From: Mesorhizobium sp. CAU 1732
Lineage (GTDB): Bacteria > Pseudomonadota > Alphaproteobacteria > Rhizobiales > Rhizobiaceae
Direction: 5' to 3'
Length of the DNA: 64,000 nucleotides
Assembly: GCF_039888675.1 (NCBI RefSeq)
Contig: NZ_JBDQQR010000001.1
Coordinates: forward strand, 930,001 to 994,000
Shown: one piece after another, positions 50,256 to 59,110 of the stretch
How the letters are laid out: each line of letters opens with the position of its first letter
Position numbering within the stretch: the stretch's first letter is position 1
Notes under the pieces: model-generated
Told to the model about the DNA's origin: nothing
Seen by the model: only the letters and a program-made list of their open reading frames with translations
Database searches by the model: none
Program-made: the position numbers and the translations under genes

Positions 50256-51803
50256 ATGGATTATCGCATCGGAAGGTATCACCACGTTTGCACGGACGCC
50301 TGCGCGCACGGCGCGGACCGCGCGGCAACCGCAGCTTTTGCGGAATTGGCCAACACGCGTCCTGCCGACGTCACTTCGGCCATAGCCGGCACCGCGCTCA
50401 CCGAGGATTTTTCTGCGGGCACCGTCCACCCGAAGCGCCGTATTCTATTGCGTGGAGGAACGATCCTATCGATGGATCCCCAGGTGGGGGATTTCGCATC
50501 TGGCGATGTGCTGATCGAAGGCTCGCGGATCGTGGCTGTCGAGGCGCGCATCGAGGCGGACGCCACGGTCGTGGATGCCAGCGGCATGATAGTCCTCCCG
50601 GGCTTCTGCGATCCTCATATCCATTGCTGGCAGGGCGCGCTGGGCCGCATCATTCCGAACAATACGTCCTCTTATGACGAGGAAAGCGGAAAACCGGTCG
50701 AAGCCCCGCATCCCACGCGAAGCTACCAGAACGTGCTTCATCGCGTCTTCGCGCCCGCGTGCCGGCCGCAGGACATGTATATCGGCACGCTTCTCACCTT
50801 GATGGGCGCGATCTCGGGCGGCATCACCACGGTTTGCGACAACTCCCACAACTCACGCACGCCTCAGCATTCGGATGCCTGCGTGGCGGCGCTGATCGAT
50901 TCAGGCGTCCGCGGTATTCATGCCTATGGACGGCCGCGCGCCGGAAACTGGGATGGCCAGTTTCCGGCAGATGTCGCGCGTCTCAAACAGGAATATTTTT
51001 CCTCCGACGATCAGCTCGTCGGAATGCGGCTCTACATGCTTGGCCGCGATCCGCTGGAGGAACTCGCATCGGTCGTGCGGATGCGGCAGGAACTCGGCCT
51101 CTGGCTGAGTTTCGAAAGCGGCTTTGGCGGCAAGGATATGGGCAGGCTGTACGATGACGGCTGGTTTGACGGTCGCGAGACGATCAATCATGGCCATTTC
51201 ATCTCGGCCGAGGACCGCGCGATCATCGCCGCTCACGGCAGCAAGGTGAATGTCTGTCCGAGAATCGAGGCACAGTTCCGGTTCGGCAACGTACCTTACC
51301 AGGAATGGCTGGATGCCGGGCTGAAGCCGGCGATCAGCAATGACGATCCCGCTACCTATGCGATCAACACCTTCAGCGAGATGCAGTGCCTCTACGCCTT
51401 CCACCGTTCCAGGGTGTTGTCGGCCCGTATCGGAACGGACCAGGGGCCACCGAAGCTTGCCACTTTGCGCGGCATGCTGGAAGCCGCGACGATTCGCGGC
51501 GCCGAGAACTGCGGCCTCGACCATAAGGTCGGTTCGCTCACGCCGGGCAAGCAGGCCGACATCATCCTGATAGATGTCGACAAACCGCACCTGACGCCGA
51601 TGAATAACGCTTTGTGCACGGCAGTGCAGGGCGCGTCGGTGGGCGATGTCAGCATCGTCATGATCGCTGGCCGGCTCGTCAAATGGCAGGGCCGGCTACT
51701 GGGCACCGACTTCAACCGCATCAAGGTCGCCGCAGAGAATTCGCGCGACTACCTTTTCGGGGCGGTGAACTGGCCCTTGCAGCCGATCGACGTGACGGAT
51801 TGA
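50256..51803 (+). CDS. Amidohydrolase-superfamily protein (cytosine deaminase / TRZ-ATZ type)
   Basis: A 515-residue metal-dependent hydrolase of the amidohydrolase superfamily. After a roughly 60-residue N-terminal part that the family usually lacks, the beta-sandwich (RRILLRGGTILSMDP, GDVLIEGSRIVAVEA) leads to the metal motif FCDPHIHCWQG (His121, His123). Further ligands are His in ETINHGHFI and Asp in KPAISNDDPATYA; GSLTPGKQADIILIDVD is the typical end. It probably removes an amino or other group from a ring (deaminase, dechlorinase or chlorohydrolase subgroup) and serves the compound imported by the ABC system downstream. The substrate is unknown. GGGGGCGGAAA precedes the ATG. Confidence 0.88.
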   Translation: MDYRIGRYHHVCTDACAHGADRAATAAFAELANTRPADVTSAIAGTALTEDFSAGTVHPKRRILLRGGTILSMDPQVGDFASGDVLIEGSRIVAVEARIEADATVVDASGMIVLPGFCDPHIHCWQGALGRIIPNNTSSYDEESGKPVEAPHPTRSYQNVLHRVFAPACRPQDMYIGTLLTLMGAISGGITTVCDNSHNSRTPQHSDACVAALIDSGVRGIHAYGRPRAGNWDGQFPADVARLKQEYFSSDDQLVGMRLYMLGRDPLEELASVVRMRQELGLWLSFESGFGGKDMGRLYDDGWFDGRETINHGHFISAEDRAIIAAHGSKVNVCPRIEAQFRFGNVPYQEWLDAGLKPAISNDDPATYAINTFSEMQCLYAFHRSRVLSARIGTDQGPPKLATLRGMLEAATIRGAENCGLDHKVGSLTPGKQADIILIDVDKPHLTPMNNALCTAVQGASVGDVSIVMIAGRLVKWQGRLLGTDFNRIKVAAENSRDYLFGAVNWPLQPIDVTD

Positions 51804-51857
51804 ACCGGCGCCCGCTTACACCGGGCACGCGCAGCAATACCAGCAGGGCATGGTCCC

Positions 51858-51901
51858 TAGGCCGCTACGGTATTGGCGGGCCGATTGGCCGTTTGATTAG
51901 C
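51858..51901 (+). promoter_or_regulatory. Weaker third copy of the conserved promoter element, before the SDR gene at 51922
   Basis: TAGGCC, two bases, TACGGTATT and, 22 bases after CGGTATT, TTA at 51897. The offsets equal those of the copies at 50185 and 52777, but the second dyad arm is missing and CTTATC is ATTAGC. It is only suggestive. Confidence 0.35.
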
Positions 51902-51921
51902 TGGATATGCGGAGGAGGCCT

Positions 51922-52722
51922 ATGCTCGCAGGATTCAAGACAGCGGTTGTCACAGGCGCGGCGGGCGGCCTTGGAAGGGCGATATGCCGGAGACTGGCCA
52001 CAGACGGCTACACGCTCATACTGTGCGACATCGATCCGGTGGTGCACGACTTTCGGGATGCGCTGGCCGACAAAGGGGCCGTCGCTTTCAGCCGCATACA
52101 CGATGTTTCCAAGGAAGAAGACTGGGAAATCCTCAAGGCCTACCTTGAGGAGGATCTGGGCTCGATAAGCACGCTGATCTGCAGTTCCGGGTTCAACGGC
52201 CGTCTCTCGATCATGAACGGCACCATCAACGATTGGAATCGGACTTTCGAGGTCAACGTCTTCGGTGTCTTCCTGGGACTGCGGACGCTCGCGCCGTTGA
52301 TGCGGGATGTCGAGGGCGCCTCGGTTGTCAACATTTCGTCGTCTGCGGCAATGATCGGCGACACCGCCGCGGCCTACTCCGCCAGCAAATGGGCCGTGCG
52401 GGGCCTGACAAAGGCGGCGGCGATCGAATTCGCCCAGTGGGGAATCCGGGTGAATTCGGTGCATCCCGGCACCGTCCCCACCCCGATGCTGCGCAACGCG
52501 CCGCCGGGCCATAGCCAAGCATGGCATAGCATGATCCCGATGAGCCGATCGGGAATGCCGGAAGAAATTGCGGGTGTGGTTAGCTTTCTCGCCGGCAAAG
52601 ACTCGTCCTACATGACGGGCGCGGATCTGGTGGTTGACGGCGGGCTGACACAGGGCGGCCTGTCAACGGCGCGTCACCGTCTTCTGACGCGAACCTCTCC
52701 ATCGGACCGTAGCCGACGCTGA
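51922..52722 (+). CDS. Short-chain dehydrogenase/reductase (SDR), second SDR of the window
   Basis: A 266-residue classical SDR. Cofactor motif VVTGAAGGLGRAICRRL (residues about 10-26), catalytic Ser in VVNISSSAAMIG, and YSASKWAVRGL with the YxxxK pair. C-terminus DSSYMTGADLVVDGGLT is typical. GGAGGAGG precedes the ATG at 51922; the longer frame from 51907 lacks such a site. It lies between the amidohydrolase and a second SDR gene. It would oxidise or reduce a hydroxyl or keto intermediate of that pathway. Confidence 0.92.
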   Translation: MLAGFKTAVVTGAAGGLGRAICRRLATDGYTLILCDIDPVVHDFRDALADKGAVAFSRIHDVSKEEDWEILKAYLEEDLGSISTLICSSGFNGRLSIMNGTINDWNRTFEVNVFGVFLGLRTLAPLMRDVEGASVVNISSSAAMIGDTAAAYSASKWAVRGLTKAAAIEFAQWGIRVNSVHPGTVPTPMLRNAPPGHSQAWHSMIPMSRSGMPEEIAGVVSFLAGKDSSYMTGADLVVDGGLTQGGLSTARHRLLTRTSPSDRSRR

Positions 52723-52776
52723 TCGGTCCGCGCTGCTTGCCGCAACAATCCCCCAATGCCCTCCCATTATAGGGTG

Positions 52777-52820
52777 CATGCCACCTCGGTATTTGTCCGA
52801 GCCGTGCGCGCGGCCTTATC
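52777..52820 (+). promoter_or_regulatory. Conserved promoter element before the SDR gene at 52860
   Basis: CATGCC, two bases, CTCGG-TATTTGT-CCGAG dyad (52785-52801) and CTTATC (52815-52820). Blocks and spacing equal those at 50185-50228, although the sequences between the blocks differ. It is a good candidate for binding by the same regulator, possibly the LysR encoded at 49225. Confidence 0.55.
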
Positions 52821-52859
52821 CCTACGGCGACCTATGGTGATCGTCGCGGGAGGAAGCGG

Positions 52860-53651
52860 GTGTCACGTAAACAGCTTGGCGGCGAGAAGATACTCATCAC
52901 CGGCGCGGCGTCGGGAATGGGCCGCGCTTGCGCTCTGTTCTTCCGCGAGCGCGGCGCGAGCATCATCGTCGCCGACATCGATTTCGATGGCGCGAAGTCC
53001 ACTGCCGACGAGGTTGAAGGTGAGGCGTTTCATGTCGATCTTGCCGATCCCGCCGCTATTTCGGAATTGGCAGAGAGTATAGCAGCCACCTGCGGGCCGG
53101 TGAGCGGTCTGCTCAATTGCGCCGGCATCATGCCGAACGCGATTACGCCGCCCGAAGCGATCGGCAGCACCGAGTGGGACCGCTTCTTCGCTGTCAACGT
53201 GCGCGGCACGTTTTTCCTGTCGGTCGTTTTCGGCTCCCAGATGGCGGGGCGCGGAAGCGGCAGCATCGTCAACATTGCATCGACGACCGGGCTGAGATCA
53301 ACGCCGCATCACGCCTACGGCGTCAGCAAGGCGTCGGTGGTTCAGATTTCGCGAAATCTCGCGGCGCAATGGGCGCGCTCGAACGTGCGCGTGAACAGCC
53401 TTTCACCTGGCTACGTTCGGACCGACGGGTTGATGAAGAACATAGAGGGCGGCTTCCGCGATGCCGACAGAATAACGAGCAGCGCCGCCATGGGACGCAT
53501 GGTCGAACCCAACGAGATCGCGGGCGCCGCCGCCTTCCTGCTTTCCGATGACGCGAGCGCAATTACCGGCATCGACCTGCCGGTCGATGCCGGTTGGCTG
53601 ATCAACGGCTCCTGGGTCTTCTACGGGGGAGTGCCGCCCGCAATGCCGTGA
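52860..53651 (+). CDS. Short-chain dehydrogenase/reductase (SDR), third SDR of the window
   Basis: A 263-residue classical SDR: cofactor motif LITGAASGMGRACALFF, NIASTTGLRSTPHHAYGVSK with catalytic Ser, Tyr and Lys, and SAITGIDLPVDAGWLINGSW at the end. The start is GTG at 52860 with GGGAGGAAG upstream. A 10-bp stem hairpin overlaps its stop codon. It is 138 bases after the preceding SDR gene and has its own conserved promoter element, so the two may be expressed as separate units under one regulator. Confidence 0.92.
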   Translation: MSRKQLGGEKILITGAASGMGRACALFFRERGASIIVADIDFDGAKSTADEVEGEAFHVDLADPAAISELAESIAATCGPVSGLLNCAGIMPNAITPPEAIGSTEWDRFFAVNVRGTFFLSVVFGSQMAGRGSGSIVNIASTTGLRSTPHHAYGVSKASVVQISRNLAAQWARSNVRVNSLSPGYVRTDGLMKNIEGGFRDADRITSSAAMGRMVEPNEIAGAAAFLLSDDASAITGIDLPVDAGWLINGSWVFYGGVPPAMP

Positions 53652-53669
53652 TGCGATGCCGCATCACGG
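53646..53669 (+). terminator. Hairpin overlapping the SDR stop codon, before the ABC binding-protein gene
   Basis: A perfect 10-bp stem CCGTGATGCG/CGCATCACGG with loop ATGC, containing the TGA stop of the SDR gene. No T-run follows. It could reduce read-through into, or protect the 3' end before, the ABC operon. Confidence 0.55.
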
Positions 53670-53700
53670 GTGGAATTCAATCATAATGGGAGGAAATGGA

Positions 53701-54924
53701 ATGAACGCTTTCTCGCGAATGGTGGGAACGACCACGCTGGGTATCATGCTGTGCGCATCCGGCTTGGCGCTCGCCGAGGACAAGATTCACCTGAAGATGG
53801 GGCTGATGACCGATATGGGCGGATTGACTTCCGCCGTGTCCGGCAGCGGATCCGTCCTGGCTGCCCAGATGGCGATCGAAGACTACAAGGCGGTCGATCC
53901 GGGCATCGAGGTGGAGTTCGTTTCGGCCGACCACCAGCTGAAGGCGGATGTCGGGGCGACAATCGCCAGGCGGTGGCTGGACCAAGAGCAGGTGGATGTA
54001 ATCGTCGATGTGCCCGGTTCCGCCATCGTCCTCGCGATCGTCGATCTGGTGCGCGAGCGCAACAAGGTGATCCTTGCAACCCACTCGTCCTCGTCGCGGA
54101 TAACCGGAACAAGCTGCAGCCCGAACACCGTGGCCTTCACCTACAGTGCCTGGGCGCTGGCGAACGGCACTGGCAGCGCCGTGGTGCGCCAAGGCGGAGA
54201 TAGCTGGTTCTTTATCACTGCGGATTGGGAATATGGACACTCGGTGCAGGCTGAAACAACGGGCGTGATCGAGGCTGCCGGTGGTCAGGTTCTCGGCTCC
54301 GTGCTGTTCCCTCTGGAGACGACGGACTTTTCCTCCTACCTGCTTCAGGCGCAGGCGTCGGGTGCAAAGGTGATCGGTCTCATTCAGTCGGGGCCACAGA
54401 CCATCAACACCGTCAAGCAGGCGAACGAGTTCGGCATCGTTCGGGCGGGCCAGTCGCTTGCTACAATGTACTTCACGCATATGGACGCCCATGCGCTTGG
54501 GCTCGCCAGCGCCCAGGGTCTTCAGTTCACCGTGGCGTGGGATTCCAATCTCGACGAGCCTGCCCGCGAGTTCTCCAGCCGTTTCGCCGAACGCAATCGC
54601 GGGCAGGTGCCCAGCCAGGAGCAGGCCGGCGTCTATTCGGCAGTCTACCAGTATCTGCGCGCGGTTTCTGAAGCCGGTAGCGCCGAGGACGGCAAGCGGG
54701 TGCTGGAAACCATGCGGGGCTGGGACTGGTTCGAAGACCGACTGTTCGGCAAGACGCGGCTGCGTGAAGACGGAACCGTCGATCACAACATGTACCTGGC
54801 GAAGGTGAAGTCTCCCGACGAATCGCAGGATGCCTGGGACTATTTCGAGATTCTCGAAACGATCCCCGCCGAAACGGCCTTCCAGCCACTGGGCCAAACC
54901 GGCTGCCCGCTCGTCGGTCAGTAA
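53701..54924 (+). CDS. ABC transporter substrate-binding protein (branched-chain amino acid type, LivK-like)
   Basis: A 407-residue periplasmic binding protein of the Leu/Ile/Val (Peripla_BP_6) family. Signal peptide at residues 1-25 (MLCASGLALAEDKIHLK, cleavage after ALA). Features: GLMTDMGGLTSAVSGSGSVL, FVSADHQLKADVGATIARRW, VIVDVPGSAIVLAIVDLVRE, and YGHSVQAETTGVIEAAGGQV. GGGAGGAAATGG precedes the ATG at 53701. It heads a full set of ATPases and permeases and probably captures an amide or aromatic acid used with the amidohydrolase and SDRs; such binding proteins have broad ligands. Confidence 0.9.
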   Translation: MNAFSRMVGTTTLGIMLCASGLALAEDKIHLKMGLMTDMGGLTSAVSGSGSVLAAQMAIEDYKAVDPGIEVEFVSADHQLKADVGATIARRWLDQEQVDVIVDVPGSAIVLAIVDLVRERNKVILATHSSSSRITGTSCSPNTVAFTYSAWALANGTGSAVVRQGGDSWFFITADWEYGHSVQAETTGVIEAAGGQVLGSVLFPLETTDFSSYLLQAQASGAKVIGLIQSGPQTINTVKQANEFGIVRAGQSLATMYFTHMDAHALGLASAQGLQFTVAWDSNLDEPAREFSSRFAERNRGQVPSQEQAGVYSAVYQYLRAVSEAGSAEDGKRVLETMRGWDWFEDRLFGKTRLREDGTVDHNMYLAKVKSPDESQDAWDYFEILETIPAETAFQPLGQTGCPLVGQ

Positions 54925-54948
54925 TCCCACCCGAAAACGTTCCGGACC

Positions 54949-54981
54949 GCCGGCAGCAACCGCCACCCCGTGCCTGCCGGC
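54949..54981 (+). terminator. Intercistronic hairpin after the ABC binding-protein gene
   Basis: GCCGGCAG (54949-54956) and CTGCCGGC (54974-54981) are perfect 8-bp inverted repeats with a 17-base loop, lying 24 bases after the binding-protein stop. It is the fourth such hairpin after a binding-protein gene in this window and may uncouple its expression from the ATPase and permease genes. Confidence 0.45.
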
Positions 54982-55013
54982 AAGTATCCGCTCCCATCCG
55001 ACGAGGCGAATGA

Positions 55014-55763
55014 ATGCCCGAACCGATTCTCGAGACAGTTGGCATTTCCAAGAGTTTTGGCGGTTTCCAGGCCGTAAGCGACGTGAACCTGAAGGTCACC
55101 GAAGGCGCGATCCATGCGCTTCTCGGACCCAATGGAGCGGGCAAGACAACCTGCTTCAATCTCATCACCGGGTTCATGAAGCCCTCTGCAGGTGAAGTCC
55201 GGCTGCGCGGCGCCCCGATCTCCGACCTGCCGCCGGCGGGCGTCGCACGGCGCGGCCTGGTCCGTTCGTTTCAGATATCGGCGGTGTTCGGAACGTTGAG
55301 CTGTCTGGAAAATGTCAGGATCGCGCTCCAGCGCAAGCACGGGCTGTTTCGTGCGTTCTGGCGGCCGGATTCAGCGCTGCGGCGCTTCGATGCGGAAGCC
55401 AGCGATCTACTCGCGCGGGTCGGACTGTCGCCCTGGATGGACGCCGCCGCCTCGACACTGCCGTATGGGCGCAAGCGCGCATTGGAACTTGCGACAACGC
55501 TCGCTCTCGACCCGCAAATCATGCTCTTGGACGAGCCGTTTGCAGGAATGGCGCATGGAGACATCCCGTCCATGACCGACCTGATCCGCAAGGCCGCGGC
55601 GGGGAAGACGGTGCTGATGGTCGAGCACAACATGTCCGTTGTGTCCCAGCTATGCGACCGCATCTCAGTCATGGCTCGCGGTCGGCTGATCGCGGAGGGC
55701 ACCTACGAACAGGTCTCTAGGGACCCGGTCGTCATCGAGGCCTATCTTGGCGAGACGCATTGA
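55014..55763 (+). CDS. livG: ABC transporter ATP-binding protein (LivG-like)
   Basis: A 249-residue ATPase of the branched-chain amino acid type importer. Walker A LLGPNGAGKTTCFNLITGF, a signature of the LivG kind (LPYGRKRALELATTLA), Walker B MLLDEPFAGM and the H-loop MVEHNMSVVSQL. No Shine-Dalgarno is obvious before the ATG at 55014 except GAGGCGA. Adjacent LivF, LivH and LivM genes make a complete two-ATPase, two-permease system. Confidence 0.93.
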   Translation: MPEPILETVGISKSFGGFQAVSDVNLKVTEGAIHALLGPNGAGKTTCFNLITGFMKPSAGEVRLRGAPISDLPPAGVARRGLVRSFQISAVFGTLSCLENVRIALQRKHGLFRAFWRPDSALRRFDAEASDLLARVGLSPWMDAAASTLPYGRKRALELATTLALDPQIMLLDEPFAGMAHGDIPSMTDLIRKAAAGKTVLMVEHNMSVVSQLCDRISVMARGRLIAEGTYEQVSRDPVVIEAYLGETH

Positions 55764-55764
55764 A

Positions 55765-56472
55765 ATGACGGACACTCAACATCTCGAGATCAGCAACCTG
55801 AAGGCGTGGTATGGCGACAGCCAGGCGCTTCACGGTGTTTCGCTGTCGGTTTCGCAAGGCGAAGTCGTCGCACTTCTGGGCCGTAACGGAGCGGGCAAAA
55901 GCACCATCATGCGTTCGATTGCCGGCGTCTTGCGCAAGAAGACCGGCAGCATCAAGATTCTTGACCGGGAGACGCTTCCAGATCGTGCCTGGCAGATCGC
56001 CCGCATGGGCCTCGGCTACGTGCCTGAGGAGCGGGGCATATTCGCCAGCCTTTCGGTGGCGGAAAACCTCAACCTGCCCCCGCTGGTTTCGGACGGCGGA
56101 ATGTCACGCGAGGAACTGTTCGTCCTGTTTCCCAATCTGGTCGACCGTCTGGACGCCAGGGGGACGTCGATCAGCGGCGGCGAACAACAGATGCTCTCCA
56201 TTGCCCGTGTCTTGCGCGCGGGTGCGAGGCTGATCCTTCTCGACGAGCCCACTGAGGGCCTTGCGCCGGTGATCGTCCAGCAGATCGGCGCGGCGCTGGG
56301 GCGGCTGAAGGCGGCGGGTTACACCGTAGTTCTCGTAGAGCAGAACCTTTCCTTCGCGCTGGCTCATTCGGATCGGCAGATCGTGATTGAAAACGGCCAG
56401 GTGGTGGACACCCTGACCACCGAACAATCCAGACGCGATACGCAGCGCGTCGCCGCGTATCTGAGCGCCTGA
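55765..56472 (+). CDS. livF: ABC transporter ATP-binding protein (LivF-like)
   Basis: A 235-residue ATPase. Walker A LLGRNGAGKSTIMRSIAGV, signature ISGGEQQMLSIARVL, Walker B LILLDEPTEGLAP and VLVEQNLSFALAHSD with the H-loop position as Gln, as in LivF. ATG 55765 was chosen; an in-frame TTG at 55747 overlaps livG. It begins one base after the livG stop, so translation is coupled. Confidence 0.92.
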   Translation: MTDTQHLEISNLKAWYGDSQALHGVSLSVSQGEVVALLGRNGAGKSTIMRSIAGVLRKKTGSIKILDRETLPDRAWQIARMGLGYVPEERGIFASLSVAENLNLPPLVSDGGMSREELFVLFPNLVDRLDARGTSISGGEQQMLSIARVLRAGARLILLDEPTEGLAPVIVQQIGAALGRLKAAGYTVVLVEQNLSFALAHSDRQIVIENGQVVDTLTTEQSRRDTQRVAAYLSA

Positions 56473-56482
56473 GGAGTGTGAC

Positions 56483-57370
56483 ATGGATGTACTCGGAATT
56501 CCGATCCAGGCATTGCTTGGGCAACTCTTACTCGGTTTGATCAACGGCGCCTTCTATGCGTTGCTGGCGCTCGGCCTAGCCATCATTTTCGGCCTCCTGA
56601 ACGTCGCAAACTTCGTTCACGGCGCTCAATACATGTTGGGTGCGGTGATAAGCTGGATGCTGTTGCAGTTCGCGGGCATCGGCTTCTGGCCGTCGCTGAT
56701 AATCACTCCCCTGATCGGATTTGCTCTCGGCGCGGCCTTGGAACGATCGATGCTGTCGCGTCTCTACGAGACGGATCCGATCTACGGCATCCTGCTTACA
56801 TTCGGCGTCGCGCTTGTCGTTCAGGGCGTGCTGCGTGCCCAGTTCGGCGTTTCGGGCATGACGTACGGCATTCCTGATGCGCTTTCGGGCGGCTGGAATC
56901 TCGGCTTCATGTTCCTTCCCAAATATCGAGCATGGGTGGTTCTGGTCGCCCTGCTGGTTTGCTGTTCAACCTGGTACGCGATCGAAAAAACGTCCCTCGG
57001 CGCAAGCGTTCGCGCGGCGACGGAAAATTCCGCGATGGCCGAAGCTTTGGGTATCAATGTCGCGCGTCTCAAGACCATGATCTATGGGCTGGGTGCGGCT
57101 ATCGCGGCGCTTGCGGGCGTCCTGGCCGCGCCCATCTATTCGGTCAGTCCGCTGATGGGTGCCGACATCGTCATCATCGCTTTTGCGATCGTCGTCATCG
57201 GCGGAATGGGAACCTTGCTGGGATCGACGGTCGCGGGGTTTGGCCTGGGACTGGTCGAGGGCGCGTCGAAAGTATTCTATCCGCAGATTTCCGGCATGGT
57301 CGTGTTCATCGTCATGGTGGTCATTCTGCTTGTCCGGCCGTCCGGTCTGTTCGGGAGGGCATCGGCATGA
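56483..57370 (+). CDS. livH: ABC transporter permease (LivH-like)
   Basis: A 295-residue membrane protein with about eight helices. LivH motifs: NGAFYALLALGLAIIFGLLN then VANFVHGAQYMLGAVISWML, RAATENSAMAEALGINVARL (the cytoplasmic coupling loop for the ATPase) and VVIGGMGTLLGSTVAGFGLG. GGAG lies upstream of the ATG. The stop overlaps the LivM start (ATGA). Confidence 0.93.
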   Translation: MDVLGIPIQALLGQLLLGLINGAFYALLALGLAIIFGLLNVANFVHGAQYMLGAVISWMLLQFAGIGFWPSLIITPLIGFALGAALERSMLSRLYETDPIYGILLTFGVALVVQGVLRAQFGVSGMTYGIPDALSGGWNLGFMFLPKYRAWVVLVALLVCCSTWYAIEKTSLGASVRAATENSAMAEALGINVARLKTMIYGLGAAIAALAGVLAAPIYSVSPLMGADIVIIAFAIVVIGGMGTLLGSTVAGFGLGLVEGASKVFYPQISGMVVFIVMVVILLVRPSGLFGRASA

Positions 57371-58347
57371 GCGTACAGGACACATCTGCCTCCATCGTCG
57401 CCTCGCCCTCGCTCGCTCCGTCCTCTCACGGCTACCTCTTCGGATTTGCGCTCCTTGCAATGGTGGTGCTGACCGGGCCGCTCTACGCATTCCCGGTATT
57501 CCTGATCGTGGCGATGTCCTTCATCATCTTCGCTTCGGGCTTCAACCTTCTGTTGGGTTTCGCGGGGCTCTTGTCTTTCGGTCATGCCGCCTATTTCGGC
57601 GCCGGGGCGTATCTGACCGCCCACAGCACCAAGGTGCTGGGATTGCAGCCCGAGTTCGCCCTCATCATCGGCGTCGCCACGGCGGCCTTTCTGGGCCTGA
57701 TCGTCGGAGTGCTGGCAATTCGGCGAAACGGCATCAGCTTCGCCATGATCACGCTCGGTCTTGCCCAGCTCGTTTTCTACTACGTCCTGACCGCCGCCTG
57801 GACCGGAGGCGCCGAAAACGGCATCCAGTCGGTGCCGCGCGGGATGCTTTTCGGGATCATCGATTTAAGAAACGATACGGCGATGTATTATTTCGCCGCG
57901 ACGATATTCCTGCTTTCGATTTTCGTTGTGTATCGCGTCACCCATTCGCCTTTCGGGCAAGTGCTGAAGGCCATACGCGACAATGAACAGCGCGCCATTT
58001 CCCTTGGCTACGAGGTGAGGGCATTCAAGATCACCGTGTTCGTGATGTCGGCGGCGCTTGCCGGGCTCGGCGGCGGCCTGAAAGCGATGGCGCTGCAATT
58101 CGCGACCGCCACCGACGTGCACTGGATGATGTCGGGCGAGGTTATCCTGATGACCCTGGTGGGCGGCGTCGGAACCGTTTTCGGTCCTGTCGTTGGCGGC
58201 TTTCTGGTGGTGACCATGCAGAACTACCTCGCATCTCTCGGCGCGTGGGTCATGGCGATCCAGGGCGCGATCTTTATCGTCGCGGTCCTCGTGTTCCGCC
58301 AGGGGATCGTGGGGTTTCTGGAGAAGCGCACGGGGCTGAAGCTGTGA
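57367..58347 (+). CDS. livM: ABC transporter permease (LivM-like)
   Basis: A 326-residue membrane protein with about nine helices. LivM motifs: FNLLLGFAGLLSFGHAAYFG, IRRNGISFAMITLGLAQLVF and the coupling loop KAIRDNEQRAISLGYEVRAF. GGVGTVFGPVVGGFLVV is near the end. ATG 57367 overlaps the livH stop by 4 bases; the frame is open further upstream but only shadows livH. It completes the importer with LivH, LivF, LivG and the binding protein. Confidence 0.92.
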   Translation: MSVQDTSASIVASPSLAPSSHGYLFGFALLAMVVLTGPLYAFPVFLIVAMSFIIFASGFNLLLGFAGLLSFGHAAYFGAGAYLTAHSTKVLGLQPEFALIIGVATAAFLGLIVGVLAIRRNGISFAMITLGLAQLVFYYVLTAAWTGGAENGIQSVPRGMLFGIIDLRNDTAMYYFAATIFLLSIFVVYRVTHSPFGQVLKAIRDNEQRAISLGYEVRAFKITVFVMSAALAGLGGGLKAMALQFATATDVHWMMSGEVILMTLVGGVGTVFGPVVGGFLVVTMQNYLASLGAWVMAIQGAIFIVAVLVFRQGIVGFLEKRTGLKL

Positions 58348-58366
58348 CTGCGGAAGGATGAGACTG

Positions 58367-59110
58367 ATGACGACACAGATAGCACGCCATGCTCTCGTTT
58401 TTGGCGCGGCCAAGGGCATAGGGGAGGCGATCGCCGATGCGTTATGGGCCGACGAGCATGTCGTATCCATGTTCGACGTCGATCGCGCGGCAATCGAAGC
58501 AAGGGCTTTGTCAGCCGGAACGCGAATGTCCGCCTATGAGTGCGACATCGCCGACAGACGCGCAGTACTCGACGCGATCGCCAAGGCAGCGGCGAAAAAC
58601 GGCCCCCCAAGTGTTCTCGTGGTCAATGCCATGTGGATCCGCTACCAACCCGTCGAGACTCTCGACGAGGAAACCCTCGATCGAATGCTTGCCGTTGGCA
58701 TCAAGGGGCTGTTCTGGTCCGTTCAGGGGCTGCTCGAACACTATGCCCCCGAGTTGGGCGCGTCGATCGTCACGCTTGGTTCTCCTTCCGCGCGGCTGGG
58801 TTTCAGAACAGCATCCGCCTACACAGCCGCGAAAGGAGCCGTTGAAGCACTGACGCGGCAGTTCGCCACCGAACTGGGCCACAGAAACATCCGCGTGAAT
58901 GCCGTTGCGCCGGGGCCTGTGCGCACACCTGGCACTGATTTCCTAGCCGAAAACGGATGGAGCAAGCGCATAGAACGAACGCCTGCGGGTCGACTTGGTG
59001 TGCCCGGAGAGATCGCGCAGGCTGTTAGGTTCCTCGCATCGCCCGCTTCGCAATTCATCAACGGTCAGACCATATCCGTTGATGGTGGCTTTGCCACGTC
59101 TGGGCCTTAA
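58367..59110 (+). CDS. Short-chain dehydrogenase/reductase (SDR), fourth SDR of the window
   Basis: A 247-residue SDR. Cofactor motif LVFGAAKGIGEAIADAL, catalytic Ser in LGSPSARLGF and YTAAKGAVEALTRQF with the YxxxK pair; ends INGQTISVDGGFATSGP. The usual NNAG is VVNAMW, a mild departure. ATG 58367 was chosen because GGAAGG stands nine bases before it; ATG 58358 is too close to that site. It follows livM by 19 bases and probably belongs to the same operon. Confidence 0.91.
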   Translation: MTTQIARHALVFGAAKGIGEAIADALWADEHVVSMFDVDRAAIEARALSAGTRMSAYECDIADRRAVLDAIAKAAAKNGPPSVLVVNAMWIRYQPVETLDEETLDRMLAVGIKGLFWSVQGLLEHYAPELGASIVTLGSPSARLGFRTASAYTAAKGAVEALTRQFATELGHRNIRVNAVAPGPVRTPGTDFLAENGWSKRIERTPAGRLGVPGEIAQAVRFLASPASQFINGQTISVDGGFATSGP

